NCBI GenBank assembly: GCA_949295065.1
Contig: CASFJQ010000003.1
Span: forward strand, 39,689-103,688
Direction of reading: 5' to 3'
Source of the DNA: an uncultured Parabacteroides sp.
Lineage (GTDB): Bacteria; Bacteroidota; Bacteroidia; Bacteroidales; Tannerellaceae
Length of the DNA stretch: 64,000 nt
The notes under the pieces are model-generated. The model had not been told where the DNA came from, did no database searches, and was given only the letters and a program-made list of their open reading frames with translations. The stretch's first letter is position 1. Each line of letters opens with the position of its first letter. Of the stretch, positions 9,135 through 17,106 are shown one piece after another. Both the position numbers and the translations under genes were made by a program.

Positions 9135-9308
9135 GAAAGAATTTGTGATATTCAGAAATTTGGCAAAATTCAGCAAAAACAAAGAAAAGTTTAATACTGA
9201 AATATAATTTTTTGTATTTTCTACGTTTATATGTAGAAATGGTCTGTTGATATGAATATATAATGAAGTCATATCAATATTTTAATCCTATAAATAAAAA
9301 AGTAACAA

Positions 9309-11729
9309 ATGATAAAACGTCGTGCAATAACAGCACTTATATTTATATTTACTGTATTCTGCACTTTTGCCCAGAAAACAGTAAAAATCACCGGCTACGT
9401 GAGAGATGCAGACGGAAGTCCTCTGGAGCTGGTAAACGTAAGAATAAAGAACACTCTTAACGGAGCCATGACCAACGAAAAGGGCTTTTACTCCATCAAC
9501 ACCACACCGGGAGATTCCGTTTCGGTAATATATTCGTGTATCGGCTTCAACAAGGCAGAGAGAATTATCCCTTTGCTAAGCGGCGATATGCGACTTAATG
9601 TGCAGATGAACTACACATCACTTGAGCTGGGCGAAGTTGCCGTCACTGCCATCCGCAAGCAAACAACAACAATGGAAACTATGAAGGCAGACAAGATAAA
9701 GCTCCTTCCCGACCCTGCCGGCGGAAGTATTGAAAGTTTGGTTGTGACCTTTGCCGGCGTTTCATCAAACAACGAATTGAGTTCGCAATATTCTGTAAGA
9801 GGCGGTAGTTATGACGAAAATATCGTTTATGTAAACGGAATCGAAGTGTTCCGTCCACTGTTGATTCGTTCCGGACAGCAGGAAGGGTTAAGTTTTGTCA
9901 ACCCTGACCTGACAGAAGCGGTGAATTTCTCCGCCGGAGGTTTCGAAGCAAAATATGGGGACAAGATGAGTTCTGTTCTTGATATCAAATACAAACAACC
10001 TAAAGGCTTCGAAGGTTCAGTATCGGGAAGTCTTATGGGCGGCTCGGCATTTGTGGGAAGCGGAAACAACAAATTCTCACAAATCACAGGTTTCAGATAT
10101 AAAAGCGGTAGTTCGCTGCTGAGCACAATGGACACGGACGCGGAATATGACCCTCGATTCATGGACATACAGACTTATATGACATATAAGCCGTCTAGCA
10201 AAATTGAGATGAATTTCCTTGGGAATATGTCACGCAACACATATCATTATGTGCCTCACAGCAGGGAAACATCTTTCGGTACGACAAATGATGTCACAAA
10301 CTTCACTGTATGGTTTCCTAACAGTAATGAAAAAGACAAGTTCCAGACTCTTTTCGGAGCATTATCTCTGAAATATAAGGTAAATGACAAATTAGATTTA
10401 GGTTTGCAGGCATCAGCATTCGACAGTCAGGAAGAAGAAAGATATGATATTTCGGGAGAATATTGGCTGAGCGACGGAACGGAAAACACCGCAACCGGAG
10501 ATGCCGGAGCATCAGCAATGTCTGTCGGCAGATATATGGAACATGCAAGAAACCAATTACATTCCAGTGTAATGAATATTGCGCACACAGGAAACTTGCG
10601 TCTGAAAGGAAACACCATAAACTGGGGATTGCTGGTTCAGAGAGAAAGAATTAACGACAGAATCAGTGAATGGGAAAAACGAGATTCATCAGGATATTCA
10701 CTTCCACACACCGGCGACGGAGTGAATATGTATTCAAACTTATATTCGGACAATAAGCTGGAAAGTACAAGGTTCTCGGCACACATTCAGGATGCTTTCA
10801 AATTCAGGACAAAACAAGGTATGTTTACCATCGTGGGCGGAGTTAGAGGAAGTTACTGGAGTTTCAACAAAGAGTTTATTTTCAGCCCGAGAGCATCAGT
10901 TGGATTCATTCCTAACTTCGACCAGAATCTGACAATGCGCTTTGCAACGGGTATTTATTACCAGTCTCCTTTCTACAAAGAACTGCGTATGATAAAAGAG
11001 GACGAGAATGGGAACGATATAACTGTTCTTAACGACCAGCTTAAGTCACAAAGGTCAATTCATTTCATAATAGGCGGTGATTATACATTCAAACTTATGG
11101 ACCGCAATTTCAAATTGACTACGGAATTATATTATAAGAAACTGGATAACCTTATCCCTTATACAGTCGATAACGTGAAGATTAGATATTATGGAGAGAA
11201 TTGCGCGAAAGGATATGCAGCAGGACTTGACATTAAATTCTTCGGTGAATTTGTTCCGGGAACAGACTCATGGATAAGTCTGTCACTTATGAAAGCAGAG
11301 CAAACTATCAGGGAAACAACAAAAGCTCCGCTGCCAAACAGTCCAGGCTATAATATCAGTCTTTTCTTCCAGGATTATTTTCCTGGATACAAAAGAGTGA
11401 AACTAAATCTTAAAGGAGTTCTCTCCGGAGGTTTACCTGTTACTATTCCGAATCACGGCTATGAAGACGGATATTTCCGCACACCGGCATATAAACGTGT
11501 TGACATAGGAGTTTCATACCAGTTAGCGGGTGGCGAAAGCAGAATAATGGACCGCGGAGTGTTCCAATATCTGAAGAATATCTGGATTGGACTTGACGTA
11601 TTCAATATATTCGATATTAAGAACACAAATTCATATTATTGGATAGCTAAACCGGATGGAGCACAATATGCCGTACCGAATTATCTGACGGGACGACAGA
11701 TTAACGCCAGGCTCATCGTGGATTTCTAA
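9309..11729 (+). CDS. TonB-dependent outer-membrane receptor with carboxypeptidase-regulatory-like N-terminal domain
   Basis: An 806-residue receptor. A signal peptide (MIKRRAITALIFIFTVFCTFAQ) is followed by a CarboxypepD_reg-like beta domain (about residues 25-100, VKITGYVRDADGSPLELVNVRIKNT), a plug (about 125-235, including YSVRGGSYDENIVYVNGIEVF), and a 22-strand-type barrel ending in phenylalanine (NARLIVDF), the usual outer-membrane targeting end. No SusD partner follows and the barrel is shorter than SusC, so it is a lone importer; the ligand is unknown. The 212-bp gap upstream carries a short inverted repeat (TTTCTAC/GTAGAAA, 9218-9224 and 9233-9239) about 70 bp before the start that could be an operator. 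Confidence 0.92.
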   Translation: MIKRRAITALIFIFTVFCTFAQKTVKITGYVRDADGSPLELVNVRIKNTLNGAMTNEKGFYSINTTPGDSVSVIYSCIGFNKAERIIPLLSGDMRLNVQMNYTSLELGEVAVTAIRKQTTTMETMKADKIKLLPDPAGGSIESLVVTFAGVSSNNELSSQYSVRGGSYDENIVYVNGIEVFRPLLIRSGQQEGLSFVNPDLTEAVNFSAGGFEAKYGDKMSSVLDIKYKQPKGFEGSVSGSLMGGSAFVGSGNNKFSQITGFRYKSGSSLLSTMDTDAEYDPRFMDIQTYMTYKPSSKIEMNFLGNMSRNTYHYVPHSRETSFGTTNDVTNFTVWFPNSNEKDKFQTLFGALSLKYKVNDKLDLGLQASAFDSQEEERYDISGEYWLSDGTENTATGDAGASAMSVGRYMEHARNQLHSSVMNIAHTGNLRLKGNTINWGLLVQRERINDRISEWEKRDSSGYSLPHTGDGVNMYSNLYSDNKLESTRFSAHIQDAFKFRTKQGMFTIVGGVRGSYWSFNKEFIFSPRASVGFIPNFDQNLTMRFATGIYYQSPFYKELRMIKEDENGNDITVLNDQLKSQRSIHFIIGGDYTFKLMDRNFKLTTELYYKKLDNLIPYTVDNVKIRYYGENCAKGYAAGLDIKFFGEFVPGTDSWISLSLMKAEQTIRETTKAPLPNSPGYNISLFFQDYFPGYKRVKLNLKGVLSGGLPVTIPNHGYEDGYFRTPAYKRVDIGVSYQLAGGESRIMDRGVFQYLKNIWIGLDVFNIFDIKNTNSYYWIAKPDGAQYAVPNYLTGRQINARLIVDF

Positions 11730-11853
11730 TAAAAATCGCCAATATTGTATTATGGACACTGAAAACATTATTTTCAGGTTAGAAAAGTTTAAAAAATATG
11801 AACTTTCTTAAGAATTCGTTTCATTTTTTTCTTTTTAATCAAAAAAAGTAATG

Positions 11854-11861
11854 TACCTTTG
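11854..11861 (+). promoter_or_regulatory. -7 box of the mce-mmdA operon
   Basis: TACCTTTG is an exact TAnnTTTG match 50 bp upstream of mce, after a long A/T-rich stretch. The -33 region is T-rich but lacks a perfect TTTG. Confidence 0.6.
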
Positions 11862-11911
11862 CCCTTAAGAAAAAACATAAAAACATTATCAATCTTTAAA
11901 TCATTATCAAA

Positions 11912-12319
11912 ATGGAACTTACACATATCGAACATTTGGGTATTGCGGTAAAGAGCATCGAAGCATGCTTGCCATACTACGAAGGAGTTTTAGGTTTGAA
12001 ATGCTACAGCATTGAAGAAGTTGCTGATCAGAAAGTAAAAACTGCTTTCTTCAAAATTGGACAGACAAAAATTGAATTGTTGGAACCAACCAGTGAAGAC
12101 AGTACTATCGCTAAATTCATCGAAAAGAAAGGTGAAGGCATCCATCACATCGCATTCGCTACTCCTGACGTTCAGACTTGCTTGAACGAAGCAGAAGAAA
12201 AAGGCGTTAAGTTGATCGACAAAGCTCCACGCCGTGGTGCTGAAGGTTTGGACATCGCATTCTTGCATCCGAAATCAACTTGCAGCGTATTGACAGAACT
12301 TTGTATGCCGGGCAAATAA
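11912..12319 (+). CDS. mce: Methylmalonyl-CoA epimerase
   Basis: A 135-residue vicinal-oxygen-chelate enzyme that interconverts (R)- and (S)-methylmalonyl-CoA in the succinate-to-propionate pathway. Metal-ligand histidines appear in THIEHLGIAV and GIHHIAFATPD, and a catalytic/metal glutamate occurs near the C-terminus (SVLTELCMPGK). Length and motifs are typical. Codon use is strongly biased (GGT, GTT, TTG, ATC), like mmdA, indicating high expression. It leads the decarboxylase operon, so its product feeds straight into MmdA. Confidence 0.96.
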   Translation: MELTHIEHLGIAVKSIEACLPYYEGVLGLKCYSIEEVADQKVKTAFFKIGQTKIELLEPTSEDSTIAKFIEKKGEGIHHIAFATPDVQTCLNEAEEKGVKLIDKAPRRGAEGLDIAFLHPKSTCSVLTELCMPGK

Positions 12320-12323
12320 TAAA

Positions 12324-12399
12324 TGGAAAATGAGAATTGAAAATTGAAACATATTCATAAGTGGGTTTATTTCGATTGTCAATTCTCACTTTTCAATTT
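12324..12399. repeat. Imperfect inverted repeat between mce and mmdA
   Basis: The left arm (12326-12349) contains TGAGAATTGAAAATTGAA and the right arm (12371-12398) contains the complement TTGTCAATTCTCACTTTTCA. The pair could form a hairpin of about 20 bp with mismatches and a roughly 20-nt loop. The motif AATTGAAAATTGAA recurs near 48.6 kb, so this is an interspersed element. In the mRNA it could stabilise mce or reduce read-through into mmdA. Confidence 0.6.
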
Positions 12400-12440
12400 A
12401 CTAAGTTCATTACTAACTTAAATAAATCATAAATACAAAA

Positions 12441-13994
12441 ATGAGTAATCAGCTTGAAAAAGTAAAAGAGCTTATCGCTTTGCGTGAACAAGCACGTTTG
12501 GGCGGTGGAGAAAAGAGAATTGAATCTCAGCATAAGAAAGGTAAATATACAGCTCGCGAACGTATCAGCATGTTGCTTGACGAAGGTAGCTTCGAAGAAA
12601 TTGACATGTTCGTAAAACACCGCTGTTCAAACTTCGGTATTGAAAAGACTAAATTCTTGGGTGATGGTATCGTAACAGGTTATGGTACAATCGACGGACG
12701 TTTGGTTTACGTTTATGCTCAGGACTTCACAGTATTCGGTGGTGCATTGTCTGAAATGTTGGCTATGAAGATCTGTAAAGTTATGGATCAGGCTATGAAG
12801 ATGGGTGCTCCGGTTATCGGTTTGAACGATTCAGGTGGTGCTCGTATCCAGGAAGGTGTAAACGCTTTGGCAGGTTATGCTGAAATCTTCCAGCGCAATA
12901 TCTTGGCTTCAGGTGTTATCCCTCAGATTTCTGGTATCTTTGGTCCTTGTGCAGGTGGTGCTGTTTATTCTCCTGCTTTGACAGACTTCAACATCATGAC
13001 TCGTGGAACAAGTTATATGTTCTTGACTGGTCCGAAAGTTGTTAAGACTGTAACAGGTGAAGATGTAACTCAGGAACAGCTTGGTGGAGCTAGCGTTCAC
13101 TCAACAAAATCAGGTGTTGCTCACTTCGCAGTTGACACAGAAGAAGATGGTTTGAAACTTATCCGTCAGTTGTTGAGCTATTTGCCACAGAACAATTTGG
13201 AAGAAACTCCAGTTATTGAATGTAAAGACCCAATCGATCGTTTGGATGACTACTTGAATGAAATCATTCCTGACAATCCAAACCAGGCTTACGATATGTA
13301 TGAAGTTATCGGTACTATCGTTGATAACAACGAATTCCTTGAAGTTCACGCAGACTATGCTAAGAACATCATCGTTGGTTTCGCTCGTTTCAACGGTCAG
13401 GCAGTTGGTATCGTAGCTAACCAGCCAAAAGTTATGGCAGGTTGTTTGGATAGCAACGCTTCTCGTAAGGCAGGTCGTTTCGTTCGTTTCTGCGACGCAT
13501 TCAACATTCCTTTGGTAACATTGGTTGACGTACCAGGATTCTTGCCAGGTACAGGTCAGGAATACAATGGTGTTATCCTTCACGGTGCTAAACTTCTTTA
13601 TGCTTACGGTGAAGCTACTGTTCCTAAAGTAACTGTAACATTACGTAAATCTTATGGTGGTGCTTACTGTGTGATGAGTTCTAAACACTTGCGTGGTGAT
13701 ATGAACTATGCATGGCCAACTGCAGAAATCGCAGTTATGGGTCCAAGCGGTGCCGTAGAAGTTATCTTTGCTAAGGAAGTTGCTGCTGCTGAAGATCCAA
13801 AAGCTTGTGCTGCAGAAAAAGAAGCAGAATACAAGAAAGCATTTGCTAATCCTTACAATGCAGCTCAGTATGGTTACATTGATGATGTTATCGAACCGCG
13901 TAACACTCGTTTCCGCATCATCCGTGCATTGCAGCAGTTGCAGACTAAGAAGTTAAGCAACCCTGCTAAGAAACATGATAACCTGCCTCTGTAA
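12441..13994 (+). CDS. mmdA: Methylmalonyl-CoA decarboxylase alpha subunit (carboxyltransferase)
   Basis: A 517-residue acyl-CoA carboxyltransferase with the two crotonase-like halves. Visible are [22 protein letters not shown] at the N-terminus, [12 protein letters not shown] and [19 protein letters not shown] (acyl-CoA oxyanion region), and in the second half [20 protein letters not shown] and [19 protein letters not shown]. It moves the carboxyl group from methylmalonyl-CoA to the biotin carrier, the first step of Na+-pumping decarboxylation. The start follows a 121-bp gap after mce with an inverted repeat. Codon use is that of a highly expressed gene. PccB of a biotin-dependent carboxylase is the alternative, but the neighbouring oadB and oadG decide for the decarboxylase. 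Confidence 0.96.
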   Translation: MSNQLEKVKELIALREQARLGGGEKRIESQHKKGKYTARERISMLLDEGSFEEIDMFVKHRCSNFGIEKTKFLGDGIVTGYGTIDGRLVYVYAQDFTVFGGALSEMLAMKICKVMDQAMKMGAPVIGLNDSGGARIQEGVNALAGYAEIFQRNILASGVIPQISGIFGPCAGGAVYSPALTDFNIMTRGTSYMFLTGPKVVKTVTGEDVTQEQLGGASVHSTKSGVAHFAVDTEEDGLKLIRQLLSYLPQNNLEETPVIECKDPIDRLDDYLNEIIPDNPNQAYDMYEVIGTIVDNNEFLEVHADYAKNIIVGFARFNGQAVGIVANQPKVMAGCLDSNASRKAGRFVRFCDAFNIPLVTLVDVPGFLPGTGQEYNGVILHGAKLLYAYGEATVPKVTVTLRKSYGGAYCVMSSKHLRGDMNYAWPTAEIAVMGPSGAVEVIFAKEVAAAEDPKACAAEKEAEYKKAFANPYNAAQYGYIDDVIEPRNTRFRIIRALQQLQTKKLSNPAKKHDNLPL

Positions 13995-14010
13995 TCTTAT
14001 TAAAAACTGA

Positions 14011-14916
14011 ATGTGTATGACAAATAAAAGATTCGGAGTCTTGTTGTTGCTGATGGTGCTGTTTGCATTCGGTGCCCAAGCGCAGCAGACGACTTCCGTT
14101 AGAATAAATGAAGTATTGGTCGTCAATGAAGAGAACTTCATGGATGACTATGGACACCGCCACCCCTGGATCGAGCTGTACAACAACTCGGCGGGTACGG
14201 TGGACTTGGGGGGATGTTACTTGACGAACGACAAGAACAACCCGACAATGTATGTTATTCCCAAAGGCGACGTTCTGACGAAGATTCCTCCTCATCAACA
14301 GGCTTTGTTCTGGGCTGATAAAGAGGAACAGCGCGGTACATTCCACGTTAATTTCGTCTTAGATCCTACAAAGGAAAACTATATTGCTCTTTATGACTCA
14401 GATGGAAGAACATTGATTGACGAAGTTACGATTCCAGCAGGTCAGAAAGCGGATATTAGTTATGGACGTAGCATGGATGGTACGGGAGAATGGATTAATT
14501 TTACTCGCGTTACTCCTAAGGCAAACAATATCACACAGAATATCAATGAAAAAGTGGAAAACTTCCGCGTAAACGACTCGTGGGGTATTGGTATGACGAT
14601 TACATCCATGGCGGTAGTATTCTGTGGTTTGTTTGTTTTGTATTTGATATTCAAACAAATTGGTAATGCTTCTATCCGTGCAAGCCAGCGTCGTGCTGCT
14701 CAAGCTGCTGCAGTTACAGGTGGAACTGTATCAGCAAATGCCGGTCAGGAATCAGGTGAAATTTTCGCTGCTATTTCTATGGCTTTGTATGAGATTAGCG
14801 ATGATAATCACGATATCGAAAACACCGTGCTGACTATCCGTAAGGTACAGCGCAGATATTCACCGTGGAGCTCTAAGATTTATGGTTTGCGTGAGACTCC
14901 CGTCCTTAAAAAATAA
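14011..14916 (+). CDS. Lamin-tail-domain / OadG fusion: gamma subunit of the Na+-pumping decarboxylase
   Basis: 301 residues. A signal peptide (MLVLLL-type, residues about 8-26, ending AQA) precedes a beta-rich lamin-tail domain (about 28-160; VRINEVLVVNEENFMDDYGHRHPWIELYNNS and LGGCYLTNDKNNP are typical). One membrane helix (about 192-215, GIGMTITSMAVVFCGLFVLYLIFKQIG) matches OadG, and a cytosolic tail follows. OadG holds the decarboxylase complex together and assists biotin-carboxyl decarboxylation. The predicted exported lamin-tail part is an addition to the classic ~80-residue OadG. The start may be the second ATG at 14017. It lies 16 bp after mmdA. Confidence 0.88.
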   Translation: MCMTNKRFGVLLLLMVLFAFGAQAQQTTSVRINEVLVVNEENFMDDYGHRHPWIELYNNSAGTVDLGGCYLTNDKNNPTMYVIPKGDVLTKIPPHQQALFWADKEEQRGTFHVNFVLDPTKENYIALYDSDGRTLIDEVTIPAGQKADISYGRSMDGTGEWINFTRVTPKANNITQNINEKVENFRVNDSWGIGMTITSMAVVFCGLFVLYLIFKQIGNASIRASQRRAAQAAAVTGGTVSANAGQESGEIFAAISMALYEISDDNHDIENTVLTIRKVQRRYSPWSSKIYGLRETPVLKK

Positions 14917-14943
14917 TTATCCTTATTAAATTGAATCTGAAGA

Positions 14944-15375
14944 ATGAAAAGTTTTAAATATACCATTAACGGTAATGTATATAAAGTTCATATCAACTCG
15001 ATCGTTGATGATATTGCAGATGTAGAAGTAAACGGTACTCCGTATCACGTAAAAATGGAGAAACCGGCTAAGAAACAGATGGTAGCCTTGAAGCGTCCGG
15101 CACAAGCTCCTACGACAGCGTCCGGTGAGCCTGTTGTTTCTCGTCCGGCAACTCCGAGCGTAGCTGGTGCTGTTAAATCTCCGCTGCCTGGTGTTATCTT
15201 GAGCATTGATTGCAAGGTAGGCGATACCGTGAAGAGAGGCCAGAAGATTTTGGTTCTGGAAGCCATGAAGATGGAAAACACGATCAATGCGGATCGAGAT
15301 GGTAAGATTGTAGAAATTAAGGTAAACAAAGGCGATTCTGTGCTGGAAGGCACTGACCTCGTCGTAATCGGTTAA
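14944..15375 (+). CDS. Biotin carrier subunit of methylmalonyl-CoA decarboxylase
   Basis: A 143-residue biotinyl/lipoyl-domain protein. The biotin-accepting lysine is K109 in the canonical LEAMKMENT motif. The domain spans about residues 75-143 after an Ala/Pro-rich flexible linker (RPAQAPTTASGEPVV...) that lets the domain swing between the MmdA and OadB active sites. The N-terminal 45 residues (MKSFKYTINGNVYKVHI) are the usual beta cap. It lies between oadG and oadB (27 and 4 bp away), within the operon. Confidence 0.95.
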   Translation: MKSFKYTINGNVYKVHINSIVDDIADVEVNGTPYHVKMEKPAKKQMVALKRPAQAPTTASGEPVVSRPATPSVAGAVKSPLPGVILSIDCKVGDTVKRGQKILVLEAMKMENTINADRDGKIVEIKVNKGDSVLEGTDLVVIG

Positions 15376-15379
15376 TATT

Positions 15380-16573
15380 ATGTTTTCATCTATATTATTA
15401 CAAGCAGGAGTAGCTCATGAAAGTTTCACCCAGTTCTTGGCTGAAAACATCCAGATATTCCTGTCTTATACGGGCTTCGCCAACGCAACGCCCGGACATT
15501 TCATTATGTTGCTGGTGGGGTTGCTGTTTATATTCCTGGCGATTAAGTATGAATTCGAGCCGATGCTTCTGATTCCGATTGGTTTCGGTATTTTGATTGG
15601 TAACATTCCTTTCAAAGATGCAGGACTACAGTTGGGTATTTACGAAGAAGGTTCCGTGTTCAACATCTTGTATCAAGGTGTGAAGCAAGGATGGTATCCG
15701 CCATTGATATTCTTGGGTATCGGGGCGATGACCGACTTCTCGGCATTGATATCGAATCCTAAGTTGTTGCTGATTGGTGCTGCCGCCCAGTTCGGTATCT
15801 TCGGTGCTTATATCATTGCCTTGCAGATGGGCTTCGACCCGAGTCAGGCTGGTGCTATCGGTATCATCGGTGGTGCTGATGGTCCGACTGCTATCTTCTT
15901 GTCTTCTAAACTGGCTCCGAACTTGATGGGTGCGATTGCGGTATCAGCCTATTCTTACATGGCCTTGGTGCCGATTATCCAGCCGCCGTTCATGCGCCTG
16001 CTGACAACTAAGAAAGAACGTCTGATCCGCATGAAGCCGCCGAGAGCTGTTTCTCAGACGGAAAAGATCATCTTCCCGATTGCCGGTTTGTTATTGACCG
16101 CCTTCTTGGTACCGTCTGGTCTGCCTCTGTTAGGTATGTTGTTCTTCGGTAACTTGTGTAAGGAAAGTGGCGTAACCCGTCGTTTGGCCGAGACTGCCCG
16201 TGGTCCGCTGATTGACGTCATCACGATGTTGTTAGGTATCACGGTGGGTGCTTCTACGCAGGCAACTCAGTTCTTGACCGTAAACTCTATCAAGATTTTC
16301 GGTCTGGGTGCGTTGTCATTCGTAATCGCAACTTGCGCCGGTGTCTTGTTCGTTAAGTTCTTCAATTTGTTCTTGAAGGAAGGCAACAAGATTAACCCGT
16401 TGATTGGTAACGCCGGTGTATCTGCCGTGCCCGACTCTGCTCGTATCTCTCAGATTGTAGGTTTGGAATATGACCCGACCAACTATCTGTTGATGCACGC
16501 CATGGGTCCGAACGTAGCAGGTGTAATCGGTTCTGCTGTTGCAGCCGGTATCTTGTTAGGTTTCTTGGCTTAA
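15380..16573 (+). CDS. oadB: Na+-translocating decarboxylase beta subunit
   Basis: A 397-residue polytopic membrane protein of the OadB/MmdB/GcdB family, with about 9-11 hydrophobic segments. Carboxybiotin decarboxylation is coupled here to export of Na+. The conserved Na+/proton site is in IGIIGGADGPTAIFLSSK (the aspartate of GGADGPT), and the C-terminal GNAGVSAVPDSARISQ and NYLLMHAMGPNVAGVIGSAVAAG segments are also typical. The start is 4 bp after the biotin subunit. It ends the operon and is followed by a strong terminator hairpin. Confidence 0.96.
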   Translation: MFSSILLQAGVAHESFTQFLAENIQIFLSYTGFANATPGHFIMLLVGLLFIFLAIKYEFEPMLLIPIGFGILIGNIPFKDAGLQLGIYEEGSVFNILYQGVKQGWYPPLIFLGIGAMTDFSALISNPKLLLIGAAAQFGIFGAYIIALQMGFDPSQAGAIGIIGGADGPTAIFLSSKLAPNLMGAIAVSAYSYMALVPIIQPPFMRLLTTKKERLIRMKPPRAVSQTEKIIFPIAGLLLTAFLVPSGLPLLGMLFFGNLCKESGVTRRLAETARGPLIDVITMLLGITVGASTQATQFLTVNSIKIFGLGALSFVIATCAGVLFVKFFNLFLKEGNKINPLIGNAGVSAVPDSARISQIVGLEYDPTNYLLMHAMGPNVAGVIGSAVAAGILLGFLA

Positions 16574-16597
16574 TAGATTGAATATATCACTATAATG

Positions 16598-16634
16598 AAA
16601 CGAGGTAGTTCCTAATTGGAATTACCTCGTTTTT
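16598..16634 (+). terminator. Rho-independent terminator after oadB
   Basis: AAACGAGGTAGTTCC (16598-16612) pairs with GGAATTACCTCGTTT (16618-16632) around the loop TAATT, followed by Ts. One mismatch in the stem. Confidence 0.9.
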
Positions 16635-16700
16635 ATTTTATAACTAACTTTTTCCTGATATCACATTTTGGTGAGAACAATATAAAAATACCGGCAAAAC

Positions 16701-16788
16701 ACATCCGAACCTACGCTGTCGTAGGACCATATTTAATTCATCATAGGACCGGCTCCACGATAGCGCAGGTCCGGTCCTATTTTTATAT
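16701..16788. repeat. Structured 22-bp-period element upstream of the B12 region
   Basis: The hexamer AGGACC/AGGACC/AGGTCC begins at 16723, 16745 and 16767, exactly 22 bp apart. Two hairpins are possible: CCTACG-CTGT-CGTAGG (16710-16725), and ATAGGACCGG (16743-16752) with CCGGTCCTAT (16771-16780) followed by TTTT, which looks like a terminator on the plus strand. The 533-bp gap between oadB and btuB therefore holds, in order, the oadB terminator, this element, a promoter and the cobalamin riboswitch. Confidence 0.55.
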
Positions 16789-16832
16789 CATGAAACACCA
16801 ATCTATAAGATTATTAAAAACGTGTATTTTAA

Positions 16833-16864
16833 TTTGCCTCTCCACTCTCCTTTTCATATCTTTG
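16833..16864 (+). promoter_or_regulatory. Promoter of the btuB operon (TTTG-N20-TATCTTTG)
   Basis: A -33 TTTG (16833-16836) and -7 TATCTTTG (16857-16864) are separated by 20 bp, a full match to the Bacteroidetes housekeeping promoter. Predicted transcription starts just before the cobalamin aptamer. Confidence 0.85.
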
Positions 16865-16873
16865 CAGCGATAA

Positions 16874-17048
16874 AACAAAGGTGTAATATTCAGCCGTTCG
16901 GCTGATATTAGTAAAAGGGAATTCGGTGTGAATCCGAAGCTGTACCCGTAGCTGTAAGTCTATTAATCCACAGGCGTACTCTTTATGCCACTGGCTATTT
17001 GCCGGGAAGGTGCCTGCATTAAGGAAGACAAGCCAGAAAACCTGCCTT
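16874..17048 (+). ncRNA. Cobalamin (adenosylcobalamin-type) riboswitch
   Basis: The leader contains the conserved core GGTG...GTGTGAATCCGAAGCTGTACCCGTAGCTGTAA-type segment (about 16919-16957) and the B12 box AGCCAGAAAACCTGCC (17031-17046), with the 5' P1 strand AAAGGTG near 16876. It sits between a consensus promoter and btuB, so cobalamin should repress the whole btuB-btuG-btuF transcript. The box carries AAAAC where GGAGAC is more usual, within known variation. Confidence 0.93.
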
Positions 17049-17060
17049 TGTTGGTTGTGC

Positions 17061-17086
17061 CAGCAATTCTCGGGTAAGAACTGCTG
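17061..17086 (+). promoter_or_regulatory. Expression-platform hairpin of the cobalamin riboswitch
   Basis: CAGCAATTCT (17061-17070) pairs with AGAACTGCTG (17077-17086) with one A/C mismatch, directly after the aptamer and 20 bp before the btuB ATG. The following sequence is U-rich (CTAATTCTTTTATTC), so it could act as a weak terminator or mask the ribosome site; sequence alone does not decide. Confidence 0.55.
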
Positions 17087-17106
17087 CTAATTCTTTTATT
17101 CTATTT

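Noticed and set aside
12324-12399. Terminator separating mce from mmdA
   Set aside because: The inverted repeat is AT-rich with mismatches and a large loop and lacks a U-tract; the genes are functionally linked, so it is listed as a repeat only.
16616-16873. 85-aa plus-strand frame between oadB and btuB
   Set aside because: Covers a terminator, the foldable element and the btuB promoter; not coding.
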